In this document: positions 7,755 to 15,552 of the stretch, piece after piece
Position numbering within the stretch: the stretch's first letter is position 1
How the letters are laid out: the number at the start of each line of letters is the position of its first letter
Assembly: GCA_046260765.1 (NCBI GenBank)
Contig: JBHEOO010000023.1
Span: 1 to 42,056 of the forward strand
Reading direction: 5' to 3'
Length of the DNA stretch: 42,056 nt
Source of the DNA: Chromatocurvus sp046260765
Lineage (GTDB): Bacteria > Pseudomonadota > Gammaproteobacteria > Pseudomonadales > Halieaceae
Translations under genes and position numbers: made by a program
The notes under the pieces: model-generated
The model's input: only the letters and a program-made list of their open reading frames with translations
Database searches by the model: none
What the model was told of the DNA's origin: nothing

Positions 7755-9467
7755 CTAGCGTGAGGTCGCCACCGTCATCTCACTCTCTTCCCGATAATCC
7801 GGGTCGTTTTCCGGCTTCGGATCGTCCTGAATTCTCGAAAAGGCCGTGCTGAGGGCGACCGTTCGCAGCAAGTCGCGAAGTCGGTAGCCCTGCTCGGCAA
7901 ATGCCTGGTTGAAGTAGTCAAGTGCAGGCCGGGCCTCAATTGCCGGGGGCCCGCCAGTGCCGTAGCTGTAGACGCGCTGCACGAGACATCGCGGCAGTTC
8001 AGCGTTCTCTCGCAGAGCCTGCCCAAGGCCAACGGCGCCCTCGAATTCAAAGCCATCGAGGCCGCCGCTCGCGTCGATCACGGCGCCGTTTTCGGTGAGC
8101 CGGAAGCCACCGGCACCGTCAAACTGCTCGAGTGACAAACCGATCGGATCGGTAATCCTGTGACAGCCGGCACAGGACGGCGTCTCGAGATGCGCGCGGA
8201 CGCGCTGGCGCTGTGTCGGGTAGTTGGAATCGGGATTCGACACAACAGAAAAATCGATACCCGGCGGCGGCTCGGGTACGGTCTGGCACAGGAAGCGCTC
8301 GCGCAGTGCCTGGCCCCGCAGCGTCACGGAACTGCGGCCGGGATGGGCATGCAGCGACAGAAAACTGACCTGCGTAAGAAGGCCCGCACGCGGACTTTCA
8401 TCAGGGAAGGTGTGAGGCGCCCAGCCGGGCTGTGCCGGCACACCGTAAATAATAGCCAGCGCCGGCGACATTACGGTCGATCGCGTTGTAAACAGGTCCC
8501 GATAGTCTCCGTCGTTGACGAGCAGGTGCTCAATGGACGTCCGCAGGGTCTGCTCCCGCGCATCCTCCGCGGTCACGCGCGTGAATTCGGGATAAATGGT
8601 CGAGTCCTTGACCAGCGTCTTGACTTCATCAAACGCGAACATGTCATCGAAGAAGGCTCGCATCCCTTCGGCAAGCCTGGGGCTCGCCAGCATTCTCTCT
8701 ACCGCGTGCTCAAGGCCTTCTCTCGACTGCAGTTCGCCGCTCTCGGCGGCGGCGAGCAACTCATCATCCGGACCGGAATTCCACAGGAAGAAACTTAATC
8801 TGGATGCGAGCGAATACGCATCAAGGCGCAGCTGACCAGAACTTTCCGGATCGGGCTCGGCGCGCTCCACGACAAACAGGCCTTCCAGGCTGATCAGCAT
8901 CCCTTCGAGCGCAATTTCAAGGCCGGTGTAAAAGTCCTTCAATTGCTCTGCCGCAGAGCCAGCCTGTTCGACGTGCATCGCGACTTCGTCATCCGTCAGG
9001 GCGCGCCTGAATAACAGTCGGCCTACCTTCGACAGGAAGCGGGCAGCGCAGGCATCATCAGACCCGTCGAGCGACTCGGGCTTGCAGGGAACAAGATAAT
9101 TGCGGTGTGCCACATCCATGACCTGTCCGGCCACGCTGGCGGCCACACCCTGTATTTCCTGCAGCTGCGAACTGCTGATGCCGGCGATGGCGGCGCTGTT
9201 GGCGAGCAAGCCCTCGGTGCGCGCCACAGGCGCAAACTCGACCTGGAGGTCTACGCCGGGGCCGAAAATGTAGCTCAGGGAATTGCGGTATTGCTCAGCC
9301 GTGACCAGACTGACCAGCGACGGGGTGCCAGGGCTTTCGGGCTCGGGATTGGTTTCCGAGCAGCCAGACAGAATGCATGAGGCGAGCAGCCCCAGGGCGC
9401 CAGTGCGAAATACATTAGCGAATCGACGTTGCAACCTTTGGACTGAGCGGTTCGAGGTCGTAGCCAT
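7755..9467 (-). CDS. DUF1592/DUF1588/DUF1585-type haem lipoprotein
   Basis: The 570-residue product begins at ATG 9467, which has GGGAG upstream; a TTG six codons earlier is a weaker alternative. A hydrophobic leader ends in a lipobox (ILSGC, Cys36), so it is predicted to be a lipoprotein. Downstream features fit the planctomycete-type cytochrome (PSD1-associated) architecture: a DUF1592 region with RLSFFLWNSGPDDELL, a DUF1588 region with GLLTQVSFLSLHAHPGRSS and one c-type haem motif CAGCH (432-436) within the CAGCHRITDPIGLSLEQFD segment, then a C-terminal DUF1585 region with LPRCLVQRVYSYGTGG. Such proteins pair with DUF1552 proteins; their substrates are unknown. It is the first gene of the leftward seven-gene run, preceded by an AT-rich stretch (9490-9515) that may hold the promoter. 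Confidence 0.88.
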   Translation of the reverse strand: MATTSNRSVQRLQRRFANVFRTGALGLLASCILSGCSETNPEPESPGTPSLVSLVTAEQYRNSLSYIFGPGVDLQVEFAPVARTEGLLANSAAIAGISSSQLQEIQGVAASVAGQVMDVAHRNYLVPCKPESLDGSDDACAARFLSKVGRLLFRRALTDDEVAMHVEQAGSAAEQLKDFYTGLEIALEGMLISLEGLFVVERAEPDPESSGQLRLDAYSLASRLSFFLWNSGPDDELLAAAESGELQSREGLEHAVERMLASPRLAEGMRAFFDDMFAFDEVKTLVKDSTIYPEFTRVTAEDAREQTLRTSIEHLLVNDGDYRDLFTTRSTVMSPALAIIYGVPAQPGWAPHTFPDESPRAGLLTQVSFLSLHAHPGRSSVTLRGQALRERFLCQTVPEPPPGIDFSVVSNPDSNYPTQRQRVRAHLETPSCAGCHRITDPIGLSLEQFDGAGGFRLTENGAVIDASGGLDGFEFEGAVGLGQALRENAELPRCLVQRVYSYGTGGPPAIEARPALDYFNQAFAEQGYRLRDLLRTVALSTAFSRIQDDPKPENDPDYREESEMTVATSR

Positions 9468-9596
9468 GCTGAACAGAACTCCCAACTTATTTTTATAGGG
9501 GGTGTGTTTATATCAGTAGCCTAAGTCACGACTCCCTCACAAGCAATACCTTTTGCGGAGCCTAGGCTGAAGGCTTTGTTTGACAGCTCTGGCTGC

Positions 9597-9622
9597 AAAA
9601 AAAAGCCGGAGCCTCAGGGCTC
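9597..9622 (-). terminator. Intrinsic terminator of oleABCD
   Basis: On the minus strand the sequence reads GAGCC-CTGA-GGCTC followed by CGGC and a run of eight T. The stem arms are at 9618-9622 and 9609-9613 and the T-run is at 9597-9604. It begins about 9 bases after the oleD stop, so it separates the ole operon from the DUF1592 operon downstream. Confidence 0.8.
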
Positions 9623-9630
9623 AACGTCTG

Positions 9631-10614
9631 TTATGACGTGGCACTTGCACGCAGGCGCGCCAGTCCCTCATGCATGCTGATGCGTGGCTCGTAGCCCAGG
9701 TCCTCGCGGGCGGCAGAAATGTCGTACCAGTGCGCGGTAGAGAGTTGCTGCGCGGACCAGCGCGTCAGCGGCGGCTCATCAATCCGTCGAGACAGACGCC
9801 ACCAGCCTTCGGCCAGCGCGCCGACGAGCACTGCGACCGTGGTCGGTATCGCCTTGATTTGGACGTCAACGCCTACGGCCGCCAGCAGTGCGCCGATGAT
9901 CTGTGCCTGCGGCCAGGGCTCACCGTTGGAGATAAAGTAGGTTCTGCCGTGGCAGGCCGGGTTGGTGTCCAGTGCGGCCAGGGCCAGCAGGTGAGCTTGG
10001 GCCGCGTTGTCGATGTAGACCGTGTCAATCAGTTTCGTGGTGCCCGGTAGTTTCAGCGTACCCCGCCGCGCACGCTCCACCAGTCGCGGCAACAGCTGAT
10101 TGTCCCCCGGCCCCCAGACCAGGTGCGGGCGCAGCGAGACCGTCTTCAAACCGCTGCCACTGGCCGCCATGACCTTCTGCTCAGCGATGGCCTTACTCTG
10201 CGGATACGCCGCGGCGTAGTGATCGGGATAACGCAGCGATTCATTCCCGCCCTCGATATCGCCGCCGCCGTGCGCCACGCTGGGGGACGACGTGAACACC
10301 AGACGCTGTATATCCAGCGCACGACAGGCGTCAAGGACGTTCTGCGTTCCCACAACGTTGATTGCGTGGTAGACCGCCGGATCGCCCCAGCTGCCGGCCT
10401 TGCCTGCGGTATGAATCACTGCCGCGCAGCCTGCTGCCGCCGCCCGCACATCCCCGGCGCTGCGGATGTCGCCGCAGTGCTGTGCGATGCCCATGCTGGC
10501 CAGGGCCTGTGATTGACTGCGCTGCAGCGCGACGGGCTCATCTCCCCGCGCCAGCAACTGGCGACAGATGGCCTGGCCGAGAAAGCCGCCACCGCCGGTC
10601 ACCAGAACTTTCAC
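9631..10614 (-). CDS. oleD: OleD, NADPH-dependent 2-alkyl-3-ketoacid reductase
   Basis: This 327-residue member of the extended SDR / 3beta-hydroxysteroid dehydrogenase family has the N-terminal dinucleotide motif VTGGGGFLGQ (5-14) and the catalytic Tyr-x3-Lys as YPQSK. In olefin biosynthesis OleD reduces the 2-alkyl-3-ketoalkanoic acid made by OleA to the 2-alkyl-3-hydroxy acid. It starts with GTG at 10612-10614, sharing GTGA with the oleC stop, so the two are translationally coupled. The family alone would allow a sterol or sugar-nucleotide dehydrogenase; the adjoining OleA, OleB and OleC homologues make OleD the clear choice. It is the last gene of the operon and is followed by a strong terminator. 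Confidence 0.9.
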   Translation of the reverse strand: MKVLVTGGGGFLGQAICRQLLARGDEPVALQRSQSQALASMGIAQHCGDIRSAGDVRAAAAGCAAVIHTAGKAGSWGDPAVYHAINVVGTQNVLDACRALDIQRLVFTSSPSVAHGGGDIEGGNESLRYPDHYAAAYPQSKAIAEQKVMAASGSGLKTVSLRPHLVWGPGDNQLLPRLVERARRGTLKLPGTTKLIDTVYIDNAAQAHLLALAALDTNPACHGRTYFISNGEPWPQAQIIGALLAAVGVDVQIKAIPTTVAVLVGALAEGWWRLSRRIDEPPLTRWSAQQLSTAHWYDISAAREDLGYEPRISMHEGLARLRASATS

Positions 10615-12368
10615 GGCAGATGCCTGTTCGCGTCCGGGTGCGAGTCTGTAAGCGCGGGACGTCGCAGCGTGTCATCGGGACACCTGCGACCGGCCCAGAC
10701 GGCCAGCGCCTGCCGATTGATTTTCGAATTGTGTCGAATATCCACCGGAAAGCCGGGATGAAACAGCACCCTGCCCAGACTCAGCAACTTCGCGTGTTCT
10801 GCGGCCTTTGCCCAGACGACTTGTTCTACCGCTTTCCTGCAGACCGGCTGCTGACCTTTTCCGGGTCGCCGCAGCTCCACGCAGAGCACCGGCACCTGCT
10901 CGCCCGGCGCGCCAACGCCAACCAGAGCAGTGCGCTCGACATCCTCGATGGTATTGAAAATGGCCTCTATCTGATCGGCGTACAGATCTCCCTGGGGAGT
11001 ACGCACCCGCTGTGATTTGCGGCCACAGAACCATAGGCGCCCCTGTTCGTCGAAGTAGCCTGCATCCCCCATGCGATGCCATGTCCGGCCCTGCCCATCG
11101 CTTGTTTTTGCAAGACGGGTCTGCTCCCTGCGCTGCCAATAGCGATCGGTCGTGGTCGGGCCATGCACAATAATTTCCCCGACGGTGCCAGCCGGCAGCA
11201 GATCCTCAGGCGAGATACTTTCTATGACATCATCACTGAGACGCAGGATCGCCACCTCGTTGGGTGCCACCGGGCGTCCGACACAGGTGCCAGCACCTTC
11301 TCCTGTGGCGGCGACCAGTTCCGGGCTCATATCATGACTGGAGATGCAGGCCACCGGCAGGCACTCGGTGGCGCCGTAGGGCGTATAGACCCAGCCATCA
11401 GCCGGCATCGCCTGTTGCATCAGAACAACGGTGTCTGCCGGCACCGCAGCGCCTGCAGACAGCACCCGTCGCAGTGTTGGCAGCTGTCGCTGCTGATCGC
11501 GACAGTGGTTGCCAAGGACCTTGAGCAGCGCCGGTGAGCCAAACACGTTGGTCACGGAAAAGCGCTCAATGGCCTGTACAAGGTAGGCGGGATTGGCCTT
11601 GGCCGGGCGAGTCGGGTCCATATGCGGTACCACCGTGGTCATACCCAGCGCCGGGTCGAACAAGGCGAAGGGCGGAAACGTGGCGAGGTCAACCTCGCCC
11701 GGCTGAATACCAAAGGTGGCACGCAGCATGTCTACCTGCGCAATAAAATGTCGGTGGCGGTACACCACCCCCTTGGGGATGCCGGTGCTGCCTGAGGTGA
11801 ACAGGATCGCCGCCGTCTCCTCGGCCTGTGTCTCGGCGAGCACCGGGGGGCCGGCGGCGCCACCGAGACGGGCAAGGCCGCGCAGCGAGAGCCCACCCCA
11901 GGCAAGCCGCGGCCCGAGGGTGACGCTGCGGCGAATGGACCCGGGCGACCAGCGTAGAAGAATCCGGGCAAGCTGCGCCCGGGTGATGCCGATGAAGGCC
12001 TCGGGTTCTGCTTCTGCCAGGCAGATTTTCAGTGGCTTCAACCCAATACCCGGGTCGATCAGTACCGGGACGACACCTGCCTTGAACAGCGCAAAAAACA
12101 GCGCAAAGAAGTCCAGCCCGGGCGGCACCATCAGTGCCACACGGGCACCGCGTCCGATTCCATACTGCGCAAGCCCACGCGCGTAACAATCACTCAGCGC
12201 ATTGAGCTCGGCATAGCTGGCACTGCGGTACTGAACCGTGCCTTTGCGCACACCTGCCGGATAGTGAATCGCCGGGCTGTGCGGCTGTCGCTGCGCCTGG
12301 TCCACCAGCGCGGCGGCAACATTGCAAGGGCCGCTACTTCCCCGCTCAGGATGCAGCGGATCGGTCAA
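10611..12368 (-). CDS. oleC: OleC, AMP-dependent beta-lactone synthetase
   Basis: The 585-residue protein is an adenylate-forming enzyme of the acyl-CoA synthetase/luciferase superfamily. It has the P-loop-like ATP motif AAILFTSGSTGIPKG, the later TPYGATECLP motif and a MGDAGYFDEQGRLWFCGRKS segment (the GD...GR motif of the C-terminal hinge). OleC converts the beta-hydroxy acid from OleD, with ATP, into a cis-beta-lactone. The start is TTG (12366-12368), which overlaps the oleB stop as TTGA; no better start lies nearby, so coupling to oleB is likely. Length fits known OleC proteins. OleB and OleC are fused in some lineages; here they are separate. Confidence 0.9.
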   Translation of the reverse strand: MTDPLHPERGSSGPCNVAAALVDQAQRQPHSPAIHYPAGVRKGTVQYRSASYAELNALSDCYARGLAQYGIGRGARVALMVPPGLDFFALFFALFKAGVVPVLIDPGIGLKPLKICLAEAEPEAFIGITRAQLARILLRWSPGSIRRSVTLGPRLAWGGLSLRGLARLGGAAGPPVLAETQAEETAAILFTSGSTGIPKGVVYRHRHFIAQVDMLRATFGIQPGEVDLATFPPFALFDPALGMTTVVPHMDPTRPAKANPAYLVQAIERFSVTNVFGSPALLKVLGNHCRDQQRQLPTLRRVLSAGAAVPADTVVLMQQAMPADGWVYTPYGATECLPVACISSHDMSPELVAATGEGAGTCVGRPVAPNEVAILRLSDDVIESISPEDLLPAGTVGEIIVHGPTTTDRYWQRREQTRLAKTSDGQGRTWHRMGDAGYFDEQGRLWFCGRKSQRVRTPQGDLYADQIEAIFNTIEDVERTALVGVGAPGEQVPVLCVELRRPGKGQQPVCRKAVEQVVWAKAAEHAKLLSLGRVLFHPGFPVDIRHNSKINRQALAVWAGRRCPDDTLRRPALTDSHPDANRHLP

Positions 12369-13297
12369 GGACGCTCGCCAGAGAGCAGGAAGGCCTCTAT
12401 GCGGTCCAGCAGCGGCTCACCGCCGTCCTCAAGTACATAGTGTCCGCAGTCCGCCAGCGGATAGCGCTCGGCAGCAGGCAGGTAGAACTGCCAATCGCGG
12501 TAAAAGCTCTGGTCGAACACGAAATCCTTGAGTCCCCACACCAGTAGCGCCGGCGTATCTACAAAGCGATGCAGTTGGGCCGCAGTGCCAGCGACAAGAT
12601 CATACCCGCGATCGTCGGGCTTGAGAGGAATGTCCTGCACAAAGCGCACGGTGGCGATGCGGTTCTTCCAGCTGTTATAGGGGCCCGTATAGGCCGCGCG
12701 TACGGCTTTGCTTACCGGCTTCTTGAAAGCGATCCAGGCCGCCATGGCGGAAAATGCGTTCATGCCGCGAACCAGCACGGCACCCAGTCGAGTGCGGCCA
12801 GCGAGCCAGAGGGCAAAGGGGAACGGCTTGTCCGCGGGCAGGGGAAACGCGGCGGTGTTGAGTATCACGCAGCGTTCTATCCGCTGCGCGCGCGGTGCCG
12901 CCCAGCCGAAGCCGATCATCCCACCCCAGTCGTGCGCAATCAGCGACAGCGGCGCCTCATCACCAACCGTCGCGCGAACCAGCTCGTCGAGATCAGAAAT
13001 ACGTCGCGCCAGATGGTAATCATAGTCCGCATCGTCTGGCTTGTCGGACAGGCCGCAACCGATATGGTCTGGCACGATACAGCGGTAGCGATCGCGCAGA
13101 CGCAGCACCAGGTTGCGATAGTAGAAGGACCAGGTCGGGTTGCCGTGCAGCATCAACAAGACCGGCGCGTCCCGCGGACCTTCATCGATGTAGTGCATGC
13201 GCTGGCCATCGATAGTGAGCCAGCGCGAGGTGAATGGGTACAGGTCTGCTGGAGGGCAATAGCTGGCTTCACGCGGATGTGTGGTCATCTCGCCCAT
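12365..13297 (-). CDS. oleB: OleB, alpha/beta-hydrolase beta-lactone decarboxylase
   Basis: This 310-residue alpha/beta-hydrolase of the haloalkane-dehalogenase-like group has the oxyanion segment LHGNPTWSF, an Asp nucleophile in HDWGG (in place of the Ser of esterases) and a late catalytic His in DCGHYVLEDGG. In the ole pathway OleB opens and decarboxylates the beta-lactone to give the long-chain cis-olefin. I place the start at ATG 13297; TTG 13300 and ATG 13288 are alternatives that change only a few residues. The gene lies 6 bases after the oleA stop and overlaps oleC by four bases. Without its neighbours it would be called a haloalkane dehalogenase or epoxide hydrolase. Confidence 0.9.
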   Translation of the reverse strand: MGEMTTHPREASYCPPADLYPFTSRWLTIDGQRMHYIDEGPRDAPVLLMLHGNPTWSFYYRNLVLRLRDRYRCIVPDHIGCGLSDKPDDADYDYHLARRISDLDELVRATVGDEAPLSLIAHDWGGMIGFGWAAPRAQRIERCVILNTAAFPLPADKPFPFALWLAGRTRLGAVLVRGMNAFSAMAAWIAFKKPVSKAVRAAYTGPYNSWKNRIATVRFVQDIPLKPDDRGYDLVAGTAAQLHRFVDTPALLVWGLKDFVFDQSFYRDWQFYLPAAERYPLADCGHYVLEDGGEPLLDRIEAFLLSGERP

Positions 13298-13303
13298 CAA
13301 CCG

Positions 13304-14320
13304 TTACCAGACCACCTCTGCCATGGCACAGTTGAGCCCCGAGCCGATACCGAGCAGCGCCACCCGATCCCCCGACTTCAATTTGCCCGCCTCGGCTACT
13401 TTGCTCAGTACTATCGGTACGGAGGCCGGGCCGACGTTACCCATGTGCGGGTATATCGTATGAACCCTTGAGGGATCCAGACCCAGCAGCTGGACCAGTG
13501 ACTCCGTGTGCACCTTGCTCACCTGATGAATAATAAACTGGTTCAGTTCCGCCGCATCCCAGCCGAAGGTAGAGCGTGCCGCAGCAAAGGTTTCGGCGGC
13601 CAGCTCCAGTCCGGCACCGAGCAGGCCGCGCGTGTCCGTGTGCATGCGGTCCATGTTGCCAAGACACAGCTGGTTGAACTGGGTCGCGGCGCGCGTCACG
13701 CTGCCACGATAGGTGTGAGCGTCGGGCGCCAGCTCACGACGCGCCATGATCATCGCCGCGCTGCCCGAGCCCAGCGTGAGAGAGGCAAACTCGGCACGGA
13801 ACTGTGGTTCTTCCACCTCAGGGGCGAGCAACCGGGTCATCGTGGCTTCGATCAGCGGTCGGCTGGATTCACCATCAACAATCAAGGCGTAATCCAGCTC
13901 GCCGCGCTCGATCATGCGCGCCGCGATATCCATGCCATTGAGAAAGCCGAGGCAGGCGTTGGCAACGTCAAAGTTAAGGCATTCCGGTGCGAGACCCAGG
14001 TTGCCGTGTACCATGCAGGCAGAAGAGGGCTCAAGAAAGTCGCGGGACACTGACGTGCTGATGATCAGGCCGATGCGCGAACGATCGATGTCACTGTTTG
14101 CGATGGCCTTCTCCGCAGCCAGAGTAGCGGCATCGGCGGGACTCGTACTCTCATCCCATAAGCCACGAGAGCTTATGCCGGAGATCTCCTCCAGGAGGTT
14201 CTCACGAACGCCCAGCCGGTCCATGGTCGGCTTCAGGCGCTGCGCGATGTCCCGCGAGCTCAGGCTGATGGGCGCCTCCACGGCCACCGGGGCCTCGATA
14301 ACGACGTTCTTGAAATCCAT
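13304..14320 (-). CDS. oleA: OleA, thiolase-like acyl-CoA condensing enzyme
   Basis: The 338-residue protein has the thiolase/FabH fold. The catalytic residues are visible: Cys123 in NACLGF, His265 in IIHQVSK, Asn295 in HMGNVGPAS, and Glu97 in RDFLEPSS, which corresponds to the extra Glu characteristic of OleA. OleA carries out a non-decarboxylative Claisen condensation of two fatty acyl-CoAs to a 2-alkyl-3-ketoacyl product, the entry step to long-chain olefins. FabH-type enzymes instead extend acetyl-CoA with malonyl-ACP; the Glu and the oleBCD genes behind it argue for OleA. The ATG at 14320 has a GAGAG-like element upstream. The 213-base gap before it probably holds the operon promoter. 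Confidence 0.92.
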   Translation of the reverse strand: MDFKNVVIEAPVAVEAPISLSSRDIAQRLKPTMDRLGVRENLLEEISGISSRGLWDESTSPADAATLAAEKAIANSDIDRSRIGLIISTSVSRDFLEPSSACMVHGNLGLAPECLNFDVANACLGFLNGMDIAARMIERGELDYALIVDGESSRPLIEATMTRLLAPEVEEPQFRAEFASLTLGSGSAAMIMARRELAPDAHTYRGSVTRAATQFNQLCLGNMDRMHTDTRGLLGAGLELAAETFAAARSTFGWDAAELNQFIIHQVSKVHTESLVQLLGLDPSRVHTIYPHMGNVGPASVPIVLSKVAEAGKLKSGDRVALLGIGSGLNCAMAEVVW

Positions 14321-14481
14321 GGATGATTACTCTCTGCTGGGCGTAGTGACTTGGGCGATGCGGGTTGGCAGCGCGCGACGGGCTGCTTATGCAGCGTGAC
14401 GCACTGCACAGACCCTTGCAAGCGCGCCATTGTAGCGAATTTGACGAAGTTGCGGGAGTCGGTGGCGAGGAGTGGCTTAAC

Positions 14482-14493
14482 CGATGCGCATCG
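14482..14493. promoter_or_regulatory. 12-bp perfect palindrome in the oleA upstream region
   Basis: CGATGCGCATCG is a perfect dyad at 14482-14493, in the divergent intergenic region between oleA (minus) and the small gene at 14534 (plus). It could be a dimeric repressor site. A TACAAT element on the minus strand lies about 45 bases closer to oleA, without a good -35. The palindrome is plain; its function is a guess. Confidence 0.3.
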
Positions 14494-14533
14494 ATTATGA
14501 GAAGCTTGAGGCCTTACGCTGAGGTCACTTACG

Positions 14534-14806
14534 GTGAATGAATTGAAAGAGGATGCACCGCCCTTAACGGGAGAGCAGGACGCCGAACTGGGTCAGTCGC
14601 TCTATATCAGCATGAATAACAAGGTTGACAGGATCGCCCGGCATTACGGCATTGATGAACAGCTCGCCGCAGACTACCTGCTCGCCAGCGCGCTGCTGAC
14701 CGCTGCAAGTCGATCTGATCTTCCGCTGGCGGCCATGCCAGCCATTGTCGCGAGTATGGTGTCTCTGCTCCAGGAGGAGGCACCTGATACCCTCAGACGG
14801 CACTGA
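14534..14806 (+). CDS. Small protein of unknown function, 90 aa
   Basis: The 90-residue reading frame starts with GTG 14534, nine bases after GAGG; the overlapping ATG at 14538 is out of frame and closes at once. The product is mostly helical and acidic at its N terminus (NELKEDAPPLTGEQDAELG) with a hydrophobic amphipathic C-terminal half (LAADYLLASALLTAASRS). It has no signal peptide, no transmembrane segment and no cysteine. I do not recognise a family. The gene is divergent from oleA and convergent with the VOC gene. The codon use, ribosome site and absence of a competing gene on the other strand support it as real, but its role cannot be told from the sequence. Confidence 0.6.
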   Translation: MNELKEDAPPLTGEQDAELGQSLYISMNNKVDRIARHYGIDEQLAADYLLASALLTAASRSDLPLAAMPAIVASMVSLLQEEAPDTLRRH

Positions 14807-14880
14807 TGGTGTCGGGGCACAATCTGCACTCCTCGTTCGTTAACGTCCTGTCCGTGTCCGGGTAGGCTGATTTTCGGCAA

Positions 14881-15276
14881 TCAGGATTTGGGCCGGAAGA
14901 TCGCACACAACTTATTGCCGTCCGGATCGCGCACGTAAGAAAGGTGCATGGCGCCCATGCTGCCCTCGCGCAGGCCCGGTGGTTCCTCAGTTGAGGTGCC
15001 ACCATGCGCAACGGCGACATCGTGAAACTCACGGACCTGCTCAGGGGAGTCGCACTTGAAGCCGATGGTGCTGCCGTTCCCGACGGTCGCGGGCTCGTCG
15101 TTGATCGGTTCACTCACGCCGAATGCCCCGCCGGCGTGTATGTAGAACAGCCGCTCATGGCCACTTGCCGCCGTGTTCTGCATGGCTTCGCCAGCTCCCA
15201 GCACACCGAGCACGGCATCGTAAAATTTTCTGGCACGCTCTATATCGTTTGTTCCAAGCATGACGTGACTGAACAT
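14881..15276 (-). CDS. VOC-superfamily protein (glyoxalase/bleomycin-resistance type)
   Basis: The 131-residue protein has the VOC beta-alpha-beta-beta-beta pattern: FSHVMLGTNDIERARKFYDAVLG at the N terminus, GGAFGVSEPIN in the middle and RDPDGNKLCAIFRP at the C terminus, the typical 'DPDGN' turn before the last strand. VOC proteins are cytoplasmic metal-dependent lyases, dioxygenases or resistance proteins. The lactoylglutathione lyase-like subgroup is closest in appearance, but the substrate cannot be assigned. ATG 15276 has GGGAGAG upstream. It is convergent with the small gene at 14534 and follows the cyd operon on the same strand, separated by a hairpin at 15353-15377. Confidence 0.85.
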   Translation of the reverse strand: MFSHVMLGTNDIERARKFYDAVLGVLGAGEAMQNTAASGHERLFYIHAGGAFGVSEPINDEPATVGNGSTIGFKCDSPEQVREFHDVAVAHGGTSTEEPPGLREGSMGAMHLSYVRDPDGNKLCAIFRPKS

Positions 15277-15352
15277 AGCGTCTCTCCCGAGTTATTGTAG
15301 GTAAACGTTTATCTATCGCCTGTATGGTACCGCAGCATACCGTGCATTGGTG

Positions 15353-15377
15353 CAGGGATTCTGACTACCAATCCCTG
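15353..15377 (-). terminator. Hairpin downstream of the cyd operon
   Basis: CAGGGATT (15353-15360) and AATCCCTG (15370-15377) form a perfect 8-bp stem with a 9-base loop, starting 11 bases past the stop of the DUF2474 gene on the minus strand. No T-run follows, so it may be a weak or Rho-assisted terminator or an mRNA-stabilising hairpin. Confidence 0.4.
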
Positions 15378-15387
15378 AGCCGGCCCT

Positions 15388-15552
15388 TCAGGGTTGCAGC
15401 ACCAGCCGCAGCACCAGCGCGACAAGCAGCAGCGCAGCAACGCTGGCGATCCAGATGCCGACCATCCACAAGAGGCGTTTCCACAAAGGACTCTCCGATG
15501 GACCGGAGCGCGTCGCCTCAATGGCAGGCCAGCGCAGCCGGGGACGCTTCAC
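15388..15552 (-). CDS. DUF2474/CydP-like small subunit of cytochrome bd-type oxidase
   Basis: This 54-residue protein is too short for most gene finders. It starts with GTG at 15550-15552, sharing GTGA with the cydB stop, so it is translationally coupled to cydB. The N-terminal half is basic and polar. It ends in PLWKRLLWMVGIW followed by one transmembrane helix (about 30-52, rich in Ala, Leu and Val) and a short tail ending LQP. Single-helix DUF2474 (CydP) proteins encoded directly after cydAB have this layout and are thought to assist assembly or stability of the oxidase, as CydX does in enterics. The overlap and the helix make the call firm; functional equivalence to CydX is inference. Confidence 0.8.
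   Translation of the reverse strand: MKRPRLRWPAIEATRSGPSESPLWKRLLWMVGIWIASVAALLLVALVLRLVLQP

Noticed and set aside
14867..14884. CTGATT-ttcggc-AATCAG hairpin at the end of the VOC gene
   Set aside because: The 6-bp stem overlaps the VOC stop codon and has no T-run, so it is too weak to call as a terminator.
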